The notes below the pieces were generated by a model that saw only the letters and a list, made by a program, of their open reading frames with translations, did not search any database and had not been told where the DNA came from. The translations under genes were made by a program, and so were the position numbers. 64,000 nucleotides of DNA, taken from Daphnia carinata (taxonomy: Eukaryota > Arthropoda > Branchiopoda > Diplostraca > Daphniidae). The DNA is taken from positions 2,232,001 through 2,296,000 of the forward strand of contig NC_081335.1 in NCBI RefSeq assembly GCF_022539665.2, read 5' to 3'. Positions 35,972-49,400 of the stretch are shown here, in pieces (the stretch's first letter is position 1; each line of letters starts with the position of its first letter).

Positions 35972-36200
35972 CGAAGTTAGGTGTATCCAAATTTGTAAAA
36001 ATTGTCGGCGATTTGCGATGAACTCGTTGACTTGTTTTTGTCGATCGATGATTTCTTGTTTCGATTTAAAGGTGAAGCGAGACTGATCCAAATGTAAAAT
36101 AGCACAAAATGATTTCTTGTTGGCGCAGAGAAGATGTTTTCAGGACGATCTTCAACGGTTCTCTGTGCCGGAGGAAGTCGACACCGGCAGCTTTTATAGC
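35972..36200 (-). promoter_or_regulatory. likely promoter and 5' non-coding exon of the ZP gene
   Basis: On the minus strand GCTATAAAAG occupies 36200-36191. About 30 bases on, an initiator-like GCACAGA lies near 36165. The transcript would run to a GTGAGT donor at 35971-35966. The matching acceptor is TTGCAG just before 33719, 20 bases upstream of the ATG. No coding start lies in this exon, so it is a 5' UTR exon. The link to the ZP gene is inferred from orientation and splice signals. Confidence 0.55.
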
Positions 36201-39200
36201 GGACGGTGCTTGCGGAAGGGAAAGACTGCAGCCAAGCAGAAGAGCTACACAGCAAGAGGGGTGGGTGGGTATACCTGGTGGGCCACACTAGACACCTGGT
36301 ATTTTTTTTTTCTTTCTCTCTCTTTCTCCAATCCCTCCCCGAAGAGAAAGAAAGAACAAAAAAAGGAGGGAATTCATAAAATAGTCAAGCCAAACCCACA
36401 GCGCAGACGCTACACCGGGCCAGGTGATGACTGTCGTCAGGACTTTTGATGGAGAAAACGAGTTCCGTCAGTGGGGGCGAACGTTTCCGTTAAGTAGGTC
36501 AACTGTGTGTATGTGTGTTGTTCCTTTTTTGGGAGGCAAGAGAGATACACCAGATCCAATGTACTACCGTAAAAAGAAAAAAAATAACATAGACGCCCGG
36601 AGGTTGCTGGGTGCTGCACAGGTATTGACGTCACCGAAATATACCCCCGGCAGCACTTTCTTTCCTATCTAGTAGATTTGAACCCACCTGTGTTTGCCCT
36701 CATTTTAGCAGCCCTTTGTGTTGTTGTTGTTTGTTAGGCTGTGTCTGATTATGTTTCGAAAAGAGAGAGAGACTGTCGGTTCGAATATTTTGTCGACGTC
36801 AGAGATCCAGGATGTGATTTCTCGCGTCGGGTTCTCCCGCAGAAAGACTTACTTCTTTTTCACTTGAGGAGAAAGAGAAAGATCACTCTCTCCTTTCTTT
36901 TTTTCCGGCTTTAATGTGTACGAACTCCCTTATTCAATTTCACTTCCGCTTCATCTGTATCCATGAAAGCGGGAAAGAAATGGAGATTAAATAGGTTGCG
37001 TAAGATCATTTCCATACAACCCGGATAGAGTGGATACTTAAACACATACAGCACTCTCTCCCTTTTCTTGATTTCATTATTACTTTTTGTAATTTCTTAT
37101 TTATAGACTACGTAAAAATGTAGAAGAAAAAATGGCTCTGACGAACGGCACAAAAGATGACATTCGTGGGTCAGAAAATCTAATACATTCGTGAGTACAT
37201 TAAGACCATATGGTATATGGTGCGGGTTCTTTTAAAATGCAGAAAAATAAAGCACTCGTCATTCTCTTTGCGTTTTTGATTGCCATTGTCGTTGAATTCA
37301 CGCTTTTTCATGCTAGTAATTTTTTTTTAGAGTAAAAAGCTACCATCCGTGTTGGGCATCGGGCTCTTGTGATGATGGGCTACCGTCATTAGCGTCTGTT
37401 CGGTCTCCTTCTTTTCTTTCCGAGGAAATCAAATCGCAAGCCGAATGTTGTGCATAAAAAGAGTAATGTTCAATTTCAGACAAGCTTGTTTCTGCGGGGA
37501 GCTACCTCCTCCAGCGGTCGGATGATTCTACAACATCCAATTTCCGTTGTTTGTGGATTTGCTCTGATCTACTTGGCTAATGGATAACCAACCTCAATCT
37601 TTCTCTTCTCGTTAACTAGACGTGGAACACATTTTCTTGATTTCTTTGGCCGCATTTTTTTGCATTTGTTTATTTTCCTTATTCTTCTTCTTGTTTTTTT
37701 TCTTGGCCTATTACGTGCCTACCGTCTGTTACGATAAAGAACGACGGGCACGGGAGAATTCATATACGGGACGTGAACTATGCGTCAATAAAAGACGACG
37801 CAAGGTAAAGTTGTGTTGCTTGACCATCGAAAAAAAAAACCTAACACATGAGAAATCCATTTAACAGCTATTTTTTCGGTCGCTGCTCATGCATATAAAC
37901 CCGGTGAATGTAACTGTGCGCTGCGGGATTTTCTCTTTTTCCATGTGTAGCGCGTTTACCTGTTTGTTTGCTGCTATAGTGGCGTGCCTTTGAGCGTGAA
38001 AATATTATTCGACACCAGAGCCTATGGGAACTATGCAACCTTTCTGTTTGTCGGGCCGTTTCTGACCGGTAGCACGCGGCCCGAGACCGTTTTCTGAAAC
38101 GTCATATTTTTTTTTTTATTTTAATGTTTCTTTTTCTTTATCTCTATTTATCTCTTTATTCGCTTCGGGTAGATGCGACCTGCAATGTCCGCATTCACAC
38201 CTATCTACTCTTTCTTCCTTCTATTTTTTTTTTTACAGTCGATCGTCGATGTGCACACGGTACCGCTGATTTTTTCTATCGTCTCGCGTTATTAGGTGGT
38301 ACCGGACCAATGAGCGGTGCTTTAGTTCCAATGTAGATACAATTACCGCTTATATCGCCTCGATTACACCGCGACAAATTAAAAACAAATAAATAGCCAA
38401 AAAAAAAAGGAGGGGAGGGGGGGTTAAAAATGCGATAGAGATAAATAAGCATGTCTCTTTCATGATCAATTAACAGAGCGCGAATGTTACAAGCGAAACC
38501 TTTTCATCGCTTGCACTAACAAGGTCTGAGTGGAAAACATAAAAGGCGGCAATCATCCAGTGCACTCAACCGATATGACGAATCGCTTCTTATAAGATGC
38601 GCGACCCGGTTTTCATTTTATTTCTATTTTCAAAAGAACGCGTTAAAAGTTTTTGGCAACAATGAAGAGTACGAAATACTACCGGCAATGGCAGGAAAAA
38701 AAAGAGAGAAACACGCACGTAAACGTTCGCTCGCCTTCGTTCTGGGTCAACGGTCACAGAGGAAGTCGCTTCCTTGCATCGGTTATTCGACATCACACAA
38801 ATATTTCGTCATCACAGGTACAGTATACCGTTTGAAATTCTTGCATCGTACGAGCAAGACACACAGAAGAGCTGCGTTGGCAAAAACATCCACGTGAATG
38901 GATGTCCGTTGGCACAGTGAAAAACAAAACGAAACAAGGTGTAATCGGGTCACGCAAATTTATGGGCGCATCACCGAGTCTTGTCTTTAACTGCAACTAC
39001 GTAAAACATGACCAAATGAAAAGGAGTGCCATTCTCAAGCACTTCAAGGTGTGTTTTTCTATTTGAAAAAATAGCAAAAAAAAATTAAAATTTTCAATCC
39101 AAAAGTTGCGTGTGCAATCAAAGTTAGCTCAAACTACTTTAGCATTTTGTATGTATTTATCTGGTAATGAGATTGACCGTGACGCGCTACCATCAGATTC

Positions 39201-42200
39201 CTATTTCCTCCTACAGCAACAGCGACTGACCTCATTGGCGCTTGGCGCCGCGAAGAATGGACGTAACTGTCGTAAATCTCAACCCATAACGTCCAGACAG
39301 TTAAGCGACCGAAACCGGATCGTTTCTTGGGCGGGCGTCAATCACCTCTTTTTACTATGTGGACGTAAACCATATCATTTTGTGCATACACGCTCTAATT
39401 GGTTCTTAGAAGGAGTGCGCCTCGATCCAGATGGCACAATAAATTGCTGTCATCTCAGAGATTTTTATGCTTCGCCCGAATTTCGTTTTTTATGCAACAT
39501 CTTATCTAGATGTTTTTTTTTCTTTCAAAAGAACATATTCAACAGTTGCGCTTGTTTGTTGTTTTGCTGGCTGAAAGTGCCGGTCCAAGCAGGTCACAGC
39601 GAAAGAACCGGCTCATCAGCCGTTAAACTGATTAGGTAACCTTCACGGTATTGTGTGATGTGCGTGTGGTTGACTCTCAAGATTCAAACGTTCTCCATAA
39701 TTCAGAATGAGAATCACGTCATCGGGGAACTAAAAAAAAAAAAAAAAAGAAAATAGGTATGCCTCGTCATCGCACTATCGACCTAGTGGTCGTGCCAAAA
39801 GCCGTAAGATACAATTTATGGCGAAGGGCTTCCTGGCAATGCCGCATTTCATTAATATTATTATTAGCGTTACCACACTGGGAGAAGGACGTACGAACGG
39901 CCATGCCCGGACACGATGATGGCATTCCATTCGATTGCACGACGCTGCCTGGCACATCCGTAATGTGTGAACGGGTTGAATCCGTTATCTTCCGCATTCA
40001 TCAGTTTATGCTGAATACGAAAAGGAGACGAAGGACGCCTAGTCCCGAATGCCGCTAGAACTAATCAAATAAGACGTCAAGGAAAACTAGATTCATCCTG
40101 CCCGTTTGTCCCTCTATCTCCGAATAATAGGCATGTCATTATTCGATTGACCCATAACGTTTTCAGTTCCATTCCAACGGCAATTTTAGATGTGCCTTGC
40201 TTATTTATGCGAACGAGAGGCCGTAAAGTATTTTTGGAAAGACATCTTTCTGGTCCATTAGTAACTAATGGTGAATGATAAGTTTACTTCTACGTGATTG
40301 TGAATTGGAGAAAAGTTTTGTATCTATAAAAATCTTATGTTTTGAATGCAACGGAGAAGATACCGGGCGAATGAACACAGTCATTCGCTTGGTGTAGCAA
40401 AGATTGAAAACCAAACAAAAAATAAAAGGCAAGCGCATTTTATTTCGAAATCTGATTTTATAGAGCGGAAGCGAAAAGAAAAATGAGGTCTGACTTATGA
40501 GAGACATCCGATTACGTAAAATGGAGCCATGTTATGGCTCTTTCTTTTGTTGGTCGGATGGTGATACATTCGAGACAAAAAATGAGGATAGTCATCCCAT
40601 TTTTCTTGCGAGAGTCTTTGCCAAAACATTGGTGTTCGTGGTGGGCTGACGTGACGAACGGACAAACGAAGAGTGCTAAGAGAGAAAATGAGGTCGCGAT
40701 AAGGCGCGGTTCCGCTTCGTCCGCTCTCCGCGTACCTCATCGGTGAAAAAAAAACCCGACCATCACTTTTTCTCCAAACCTTTCCCGCAAAAGTCGGTGT
40801 TCATTTGTTTTTTTCCTTTTAACCAAAACAAAAGAAAGAGAACGAAAGCACGAGACTCATCGTCTTGTTTTGATATGATTGCACCAGTGTGGCGTAACCT
40901 TGCCAGCCGCCACTCCTCCAGCCCCATTGTCGACCTGGAGAAAGTCGGAAGTTAGCCACAATGTTTGGTCTTGGTTTCTTTCCCCTTTGCGTCTTCCATC
41001 CTTTTATTCTTATCTTCTTAATGCACTTCTTTTTTCTTCTTGGTTTTGGTCAATCAGGTCATTGCGGTAATCTATCTTCTTGTATATTTTTGATATCCTA
41101 GACCGGAGAAAGATTTTTGCACCACACACCAAGTTTTGAGATAAAAATGCATCCAATTGAAAAACGGGAATCACCGCTTTACATAATTTAACTTTTCGGT
41201 AGCAATGGCTATAAAAGGAATAATCGTGCAAATCCCCAACAACAGCTCTGAACTTCATAAAAAAAAACAGTTGGTTGCTGACTGAACTCGAACATTTTTG
41301 TGAAGATTTGAACATTTTTGATTAGACCGGATTCGACCTTTATAACTGAAAGGAATGCTATAACCTTTAACCTACCACAAAATATGTCTTGGGGGTCACT
41401 AGCATTGTTTTTTGCTTTTCATTTTAGAGTTTCAGATTATTAGTTTTCTTGGGCGAGCAAGAGACCAACGAAAACATTTCTGCTGCTCTTGTTTTTCTAA
41501 CTGCCTACTCCTCATAAACTTTGTGCAAAGAAACAGAAAAGAATAACGACGTGAAAACATGGTTTACAGTTACGTGCGAGTGTCTAAGGATGCGTTGACT
41601 TTCACTGAACGGTTGCTTCTTATGATTATTCCTTAGGTTTCTTTAGCGGTATATATGTAAGCAACAGTTGCAGAGAGGGCACTGTTCAATGCGAAAATGT
41701 AGTAGGAAATACGAAATAAAAAAAAGGTACGAAACAAAAGGAGGGAAACGAAGCTCTACTAGGTGATACAGAGCAGATGTGACCATACTTTACGCGTATT
41801 ACTATATATCTCGGCGAGAAATCTTCTGCGGGCTGGTGCCCGTTGCGGACGTGGCCGTAACGGTGCTCATAGCTGTTTCTCTTTTTCCTTTCTCATATGA
41901 AAATAAAAAGTACTCTCTACAAGCCCAGGCTGCAAGATGTACCATGAAGTGGTTGGCTATATACGTTATACAGTACAAGAAAGTAAGGCCTGTTATTTCG
42001 TTAAGAAGAAAACGAGCATCGGTAGCGACTTTACTCGACACGAAATGTGCGAAAAAAGGGCAATAATAAAACACCGTCTATCTCGACAGGAAAATTTTAG
42101 AACGTGACGCATCATGAAACACAATAGAGGTATAGCCAGACGACAAAATTCGCCCGTTTTCAAACGCCGTATCATCACCGATGGTTGTAATAAAAGGCAC

Positions 42201-42615
42201 GTAAAGTCTCGGTAGAATGCTTTCGATGTAATAGGAAAAAAAAAGGCGAACCAAAATTGCTATTCCCAAACAGAGGCGTGAGATTGTGTCGATACAGTTG
42301 ATCATTTCCTAGTGATAGACTCAAACGAGGACCTAGTTTTTCTTTTCTTTTTAAGAATGCAAGAAGAACAGTCGCCGTCCAACACTGCAGGAAACAAGGA
42401 GATCCTTTTGTACAGTGAATTATGGATGATCTTGGTCGATGTGACCGATTTCATCACGGCATTATGGCCATGTCATAAGCTCCGATAATTTTTTGGTATT
42501 GACGCCATCAAAGAGAAAGGTCCATCACGATACCCCAATTTCTGTACGGTCGGTGAGTCGAGCTTCTTCTTGGGATTCATCTCAATTGGCCCCGTTCGTG
42601 TGCCTCAATTACTTT

Positions 42616-42661
42616 TCTTTCTCTCTCACCCTTTCTCTTGGAAGCGGGTGAGAGAGAAAGA
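42616..42661. repeat. GAGA-type inverted repeat
   Basis: Perfect 16-base arms (42616-42631, TCTTTCTCTCTCACCC, and 42646-42661, its complement) are separated by 14 bases. The arms contain GAGAGAG, the kind of site bound by GAGA-factor proteins. As RNA it would form a strong hairpin. Confidence 0.85.
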
Positions 42662-42795
42662 GACAGATACCATCGGACGGCCCAAAAAAAAAAATGGTCA
42701 AACTTGTAGTCCCGTTTCGCTAAGATAGACGCAGCACAGTTACGGCGTCTTGATAACGCTGATCGCTCGACGAAACACCATGAGCTCTCTCCTCC

Positions 42796-42815
42796 TCTGA
42801 GGACATGTCCTCAGA
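42796..42815. promoter_or_regulatory. 20-base perfect palindrome
   Basis: The sequence TCTGAGGACATGTCCTCAGA is its own complement. Its centre GGACATGTCC fits the RRRCWWGYYY half-site pattern of p53-family proteins. Function is unknown. Confidence 0.7.
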
Positions 42816-42980
42816 AGCGGTTACAATGAATCGATCGATTTCTGTGGTCATCACTACTTGAGATCTTTTCTAGCGGTACGCAGTGTGTTGGCGGCCCGGC
42901 AGGAGCTTTTACTTCTGCTTCCGCGTACACCACCCACGGCGCTCTTTCCTTCAGTCGACGCCTGGCAATCTGTAGTAAAA
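42811..42980 (-). other. possible orphan exon
   Basis: On the minus strand a strong acceptor (TTTTTGTTTTACTACAG) is followed by an open frame that starts IARRRLKERAPWVVYAEAEV and ends at TGA in 42811-42813, about 52 codons. No partner exon was identified and the function is unknown, so it could be chance. Confidence 0.25.
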
Positions 42981-43530
42981 CAAAAAGTTTCCAAAGAAAC
43001 ACGTGCCTGAGTTTGGGAGTCGCTTAAAAAAGAGGGCAGCTAAAGGGATATCCGACAAGGAAGTTTGACTTGTAACCGGACAAAGGCCAAGTTTGTGTCT
43101 GACTTCTGAACTGGGTCCGTTTTCGCTTTCGCAACCAACTAGTGTAGAGTTTCTTAATAAAAAGTTTTATTTTCACTCATCTATGTCCATCAATCCGTGG
43201 ACCAAGACGGTTTGTATGTTTCGTTCGTGAAGAGAAGAGTTAGCAAAAAGGATTGGATTTGTTTTTAATTGATCCGAGCAAATGGGAATGACGACATATT
43301 GTCGATGAAAAAAAAATTGCTACATCAAATAAGAATTCGAAAAAACGTAAAAATAGAAAATAAAAATTTATAATTTTGAAATTGCCGATAGATGTCATTC
43401 ATTTGTTATGATATTTTAGCAGAAGATATTTTAGCTGAATACAAAAAGGCTGTATATTCCTGGTCTTCTACATTACGTTTTGTTGTCGATTGTTGCAAGT
43501 CTCGCTAAATCACAAAAATTTTTGTATGTC

Positions 43531-45563
43531 ATGTCCACGATAAATAAATTATCTGTTGGAATAAGAAGGTTTCACACAGTAGCCAGCCGATTGAGGAAAT
43601 ATGTAGAGTTGACTTCCGTAAGATATCCTCTTTTAAAACGTGGAAATTTTTCGTTTTTATCTGATAGGCACTTAGGATTTTTCCAAAGCATCCTAAGCGC
43701 TCATCAAGTTCTTACTGACGAGTTGAACGATCTTTCAGGATATAATGTTGATTGGATGCGTTCAGTAAGGGGTATGTCACATGTGATTCATTTGTTCAGG
43801 AAATTATGGTTTGTATATTTATTTATATTGCTTAGGTTCTAGCAGGTTGGTATTACGCCCCAAGACAACAGAGGAAGTTGCAGCAATTTTGCAGTACTGC
43901 AATGTTCAGAATATTGCCATCTGTCCGCAAGGTGGTAATACAGGCTTAGTTGGTGGATCTGTGCCGGTTTTTGATGAAGTTGTCCTCTCTCTGGAGCTCA
44001 TGGATGAAGTTATTTCAGTGGATGAGCTATCAGGCACATTTGCTTTTCATTTAAAAAATGTAAAGGGTGTTTTGAATTACTAAGAACATTTCTGTTTGTT
44101 AAGGAGTTGCAATTGTACAGGCTGGATGTGTTTTAGAAAAACTGGAAACAGTTTTGCACCTCAGCAATTTGGCTTTGCCTCTTGATTTGGGAGCTAAAGG
44201 CAGTTGCCAAATAGGAGGAAATGTGGCAACCAATGGTCTGAAACAATAAAGTAATTCATTTTTGCAACCAAATCTAATATGATAAACAAACATCAGCTGG
44301 AGGAATCCGCCTCCTCCGATATGGCAACTTGCACGGATCGGTATTGGGTTTGACGACGGTTCTTGCTAATGGTCAGATAATGGATTGTCTTAATACGAAC
44401 AAAAAGGATAACACAGGCTATGATCTAAAGCAACTATTCATCGGGTCGGAAGGGACTCTAGGCATTGTTACTCAAGTAGCACTGCAATGCCAGCCAAAGC
44501 CGTCATCAGTACAAGTAGGATTCTTTGGTAACTATTTTTTCAAAAATTATATTGCCATTTCAAATAACGATTACTTTTGTTTCGTTTGAAATTTTAAAGG
44601 CCTGAATTCATTTGAAAACGTGCTTGAAACTATGCGTCTTTCGAAAACAAACCTTGGGGAAATCCTGTCATCTTGCGAACTGATAGACCAATCTTCTTTG
44701 GAATGCGTCACAACACAGCTGGAACTACGATCACCTATCAATAATTTCCCATTTTATATGCTTCTGGAAACAGCTGGTAAACCTACTATACATTCATGAT
44801 GACTGAAAATCCAGAATTTTCTCTTTTTGTCGTCCCTTTAGGTTCGAATGCTAGTCATGACGCCGAAAAATTAAATTCGTTGTTAGAAATATTAATCAAT
44901 AATGGGACGATCGTGGATGGTACCCTGGCTGTTGATTCTGCTCAGGCCAAGGTGCATTTTCCTTACGTTAATTGGATTTGATTTTGAAAATTTTTATGAA
45001 TTACTGTTTGGCTAAATAACATACGATAACTTTGTTTTTTTTTTCTCATAGAATTTGTGGGAATTACGTGAAAGAATTTCTGAAGCTTTAGCATGCGAAG
45101 GCTATGTTTACAAGTATGACGTCTCTGTGCCCGTTAGACAGTTTTATCAACTTGTAGATGACATGCGAATTCGACTAGGAAATTTACCCATCCGATGTTG
45201 TGGATACGGACATTTAGGTAAGACGTATGACCAAAAAAATAAAGTACACCGCACAATGTCCTCCAACTATTATATGGCATTATATTTGATATAGGCGATG
45301 GCAATCTTCATCTGAATATCACTAGTCACGAATACAACCCCATACTGTTAAACAGGATTGAGCCCTTCGTTTACGATTGGGTTTGTCAAGAACGGGGTAG
45401 TGTAAGCGCTGAACATGGACTAGGTTTGAAAAAGAGAGACTACATGGAATATTCTAAATCACCAACAGCAATTCATTGGATGCGACGCGTTAAAAAGCTC
45501 TTTGATCCAAATAATATCCTAAATCCCTACAAAATCTTCCCAGAGCAGTCGTCAACTGACTAA
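43531..45563 (+). CDS. D2HGDH: D-2-hydroxyglutarate dehydrogenase, mitochondrial
   Basis: Eight exons are in phase: 43531-43771, 43836-44033, 44104-44235, 44297-44527, 44600-44776, 44842-44951, 45052-45217 and 45295-45563, giving 507 residues. The enzyme oxidises D-2-hydroxyglutarate to 2-oxoglutarate in mitochondria and passes electrons to ETF. The N terminus is a basic, Ser/Arg-rich presequence. The FAD-binding region has [12 protein letters not shown] and [20 protein letters not shown]. The C-terminal domain has the metal/substrate motif [11 protein letters not shown] and the late motif SAEHGLGL. The second intron (44034-44103) uses a GC donor; the joined protein reads [17 protein letters not shown], matching the family without a gap. 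The start at 43531 is the first ATG consistent with a presequence. Confidence 0.95.
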
Positions 45564-46483
45564 TTTTTGAAATCGATGCAGCCCGAGCAAGTATATCGCG
45601 TTGTGTCTGCGGTCGAGTTCGAACAGTAAAAAATGTGAAATTTATATGCAAATAAAAAATAACTCAACCACTCGGATAAAAACATTGTACAGTTAGCAGT
45701 GTTGACAATAAAACGTATATCTGTTGTATTTAATTGCATACCTCGCATGCCTGTAGCGTGTTGAAACAACAGTTACAGTATAACTATTTAATTTTAACAC
45801 GATTTAATAGATAATAGTATTACCTTATGCAGATAAGAGGTATCTCAGTCGGAAATTCTCGGAGTACCGTACCACTTTGAAATTTATTGCATCCTATGTG
45901 CTTCGGCATGACGTGGATTTCACTGGCAAGCTTATTTTGTCTTTCGTTAGATTGGCTGTTGATATCATCTTTCTATTTCAAGCATAAGAAGTTTTCCTAT
46001 ATTAACATTTAAGAGCCCTGAGCTCTCGACCCTGATTTAGTCTCGACATTCTTCAGGCTGCCTAAAGAATGTCTGGTAATTTATGACTGGCTAGTAGTGA
46101 ACGGGCCACGAGCAATTGGTCGAATTTGGAATTGAAGTTTTCCACTTAAAAATAGTATTCGTTATATTTTAATTAGATGTAGATACGGATAAAAGTAAAT
46201 TAATGTATTTATTCGAGAAAGTTTTCTGTGAAGTGTAGAAGAGACAACAGAGAGACACGACTAAAAATCCGAAACGTTTAAAGAAAAGAGACATTTTCTT
46301 TTTGCGCAGTTCTTGGTCGAATTAATGCGAATGCGCAACGTCGGCCTGTGACAGACAGTTGACTGCTGCTCACCGCTTTTCAGTTTTTAGGTAGACGCAT
46401 GTTTGAGTGTATATCGTTCGGCCGGACTCTTTTTTACTCTTTGGTTTTCTTGCAATTCGCGTTCAGTTATAACCAACTCGGAA
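45564..46483. other. D2HGDH 3' UTR and importin-7 5' region
   Basis: AATAAA-type signals at about 45649 and 45708 are candidates for the D2HGDH poly(A) site. The right part should contain the TATA-less promoter and 5' UTR of importin-7. No other exon is seen. Confidence 0.55.
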
Positions 46484-49400
46484 ATGGATACAAGAAAAAT
46501 TGCTGACTTGTTGAGGGCGACCATCGACCCGAGTCAGCAACAGCAGGCCGAAGAACAACTGACACAGGTACATGCCCACGTGGTCCATGCGACACAACGT
46601 CTTAACAGTTTTTTGCCATTGTCATACCTGGGAATTTTACGTTTTTATGTACCAATTAAGGTCCACAAAATCATTGGATTTGCTCCTTCCCTTCTTCAAG
46701 TTGTGATGACTACGGACATGGACATGCCTGTTCGTCAAGCAGGTATGTTCTTGATTTTACCATTCTTTTCTTTGATTCTGATGTGCAGTACTGAAATTTT
46801 ACAGACCTTTATTGCATGTGAGAAGGTTTTCGAGAGATTAATATTTTTTTATGGTTCATATAGGTGTCATTTACCTGAAGAACATGGTAACACAAAACTG
46901 GCAAGAGAGAGAAGTGGAAGCAGGCCAGCCCCAGGTGTTTCATATTCATGAACAAGATAGAGCTATGATTCGTGATGCGATTGTTGATGCTATGGTCCAT
47001 GCGCCAGATTTAGTTCGGTAATTTGCATTTGTTTTAAAAGTCATCCTGGAGTATTAAGATTAATTAGTTCTTAAGGGTACAACTTGGAGTCTGTGTTAAT
47101 CATATTGTACGGTATGATTTCCCTGGCAAATGGACCCAGATTGTTGACAAGATAAGCATTTATCTTCAAAGTCCTGATCCAAATGGTTGGATGGGAGCTC
47201 TTTTAAGTCTCTATCAGCTTGTCAAGAACTTTGAATACAAGAAAGTTGAAGAAAGAGCACCATTAACAGAAGCTATGAATTTGCTTTTACCACAAGTCCA
47301 ACAGCTACTTGTTCGCCTGCTACCTGATCTTTCAGAACAATCTGTGCTTCTCCAAAAGCAAATACTGAAAATCTTCTACGCCCTCACGCAGTATTCCCTT
47401 CCCATGGGGCTATTAACGAAACCCATCTTCACCCAGTGGATGGAGCTGGCTCGTGCCATAGCGGATCGTCCGGTTCCCGAACAAACTTTATCTGTAGATG
47501 AAGATGAAAGACCCGAACTACCATGGTGGAAATGCCGAAAATGGGCCATGCATATACTTGTTCGAGTTTTTGAGCGCTATGGTAGTCCGGGTAATGTCAG
47601 CAAAGAATATAAGGAGTTCGCTGATTGGTTCCTCAAAACTTTTTCTGCCGGCATCTTGGAGGTACACAACACGAGGCATCGTAACTTGTGTAACCGTGGA
47701 CTAATATTTCTGAATTTAGGTTATGATGCGGACGCTTGACCAGCATAGACGCAAAGTGTATGTCTCACCCCGCGTTCTACAACAAACTTTAAATTACGTC
47801 AATCAAGCAGTGGGTCATGCATTTTCTTGGAAAATGTTAAAGCCTCATTCGGCAGCCGTTATCCAGGAAGTCCTCTTCCCCATCATGTGCTATACGGATG
47901 CAGATGAAGAGTTATGGCAATGCGATCCGCATGAGTATATTCGGACGAAGTTCGACATATTTGAAGATTATGTCAGCCCGGTTATGGCTGCCCAAACTTT
48001 GCTTCACACAATCTGTAAGAAGAGGAAAGATCAGCTTCAGAAAACGATGGAATTCCTTATGCAGGTATATCAATTCATGTTCTTTCGTTTTTCAGCGTAT
48101 ATCCAGCCTCCCTCTCAATTCAGGTTCTAACTGCACCAAATGCTGATCCACGACAAAAAGACGGCGCGTTGCACATGGTTGGAAGCCTCGCGGACATTTT
48201 GTTGAAAAAACCGCTCTATAAAAGCCAGATGGAGCAGTTGCTTGCTCAGTTTGTGTTTCCCGAGTTTTCGAGCCCTCACGGTCACCTACGTGCACGAGCC
48301 TGCTGGGTCCTACAACATTTCTGTAACATAAAGTTTAACGAAGAAACCATCCTTGCGGAGGCGATAAATTTGACCCAACGGGCATTGTTGACGGATTCAG
48401 AATTACCTGTGAAGGTATGCATGATTATTAGGGCCAGCGTCTCATTCTTCTTCATGATTTTCCGTATACGCTAGGTGGAAGCTGCTGTGGCTCTTCAGAT
48501 GCTGTTGAGTGGGCAAGAAGAGAAAGCAGAAAAATACGTTGAACCTCATATTAGACCCATTACCCTTGAACTCTTAAATATTATACGAGAGACGGAAAAT
48601 GACGAATTGACGACAGTTATGCAGAAAATCGTTTCCACTTATACCGAGCAACTGATGCCTGTAGCTGTGGAGATCTGCCAGCATTTAGTGACCACCTTCG
48701 GCCAAGTTATTGGCCATGACGAAGAGTCGGACGAGAGAGCCATCACCGCTATGGGGCTGCTCAACACAATTGAAACTCTGATTGCCGTTATGGAGGATCA
48801 CGAAGAGGTTCTGGCCCAACTAGAACCTGTTGCTTTGCAGGTAGTTTAATCGAGATAAAAAAGGATTGAATATTGAGTTCCAACAATTTTGTTATCAGGT
48901 TGTTGGACTGATTTTCACTCAGTCAGCCATGGAATTCTATGAGGAAGCTCTTTCTTTAGTCTTCGATCTTACAAGCAAAAAAATCTCCCCAGATCTATGG
49001 AAAGTCTTGGAAATGATATATCAAGTAAGTACAACTATCTCGTGTTTTGATTTCTTGTTGTTCATTTGGAATCTTTATCAGGTGTTTGAGAAGGATGCCT
49101 TTGATTACTTTACCGACATGATGCCTGCCCTTCATAATTATGTCACCGTCGACACAGATGCTTTTGTTAGCAACGCAAACTATTTGTTAGCTTTGTTCAA
49201 CATGTGCAAAGCTATTTTAACTGGCGATTCTGGAGAAGATGCGGAGTGCCACGCCGCCAAGCTTTTAGAAGTTATCCTGTTGCAGTGCAAAGGCCGAGTG
49301 GATCAGTGTATTCCTTCTTTCGTTGAACTTGTCTTGACCCGGTTAACCCGTGAAGTGAAAACATCCGAACTAAGAACGATGTGCCTGCAGGTAGGATTTC

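Larger units (their letters stand above)
36201..43530. other. gene-poor 7.3-kb stretch
   Basis: No gene is supported. Open frames at 39106-39639, 39759-40058 and 41779-42066 lack domains, splice context and coding texture. Notable local items are a 16-base inverted repeat at 42616-42661, a 20-base palindrome at 42796-42815 and a possible orphan exon at 42811-42980. It lies between divergently transcribed genes (ZP to the left, D2HGDH to the right) and may hold distal regulatory DNA. Confidence 0.5.

Noticed and set aside
39106-39639. 177-codon open frame in the gene-poor region
   Set aside because: Composition is not coding-like and no promoter, domain or splice partner was found.
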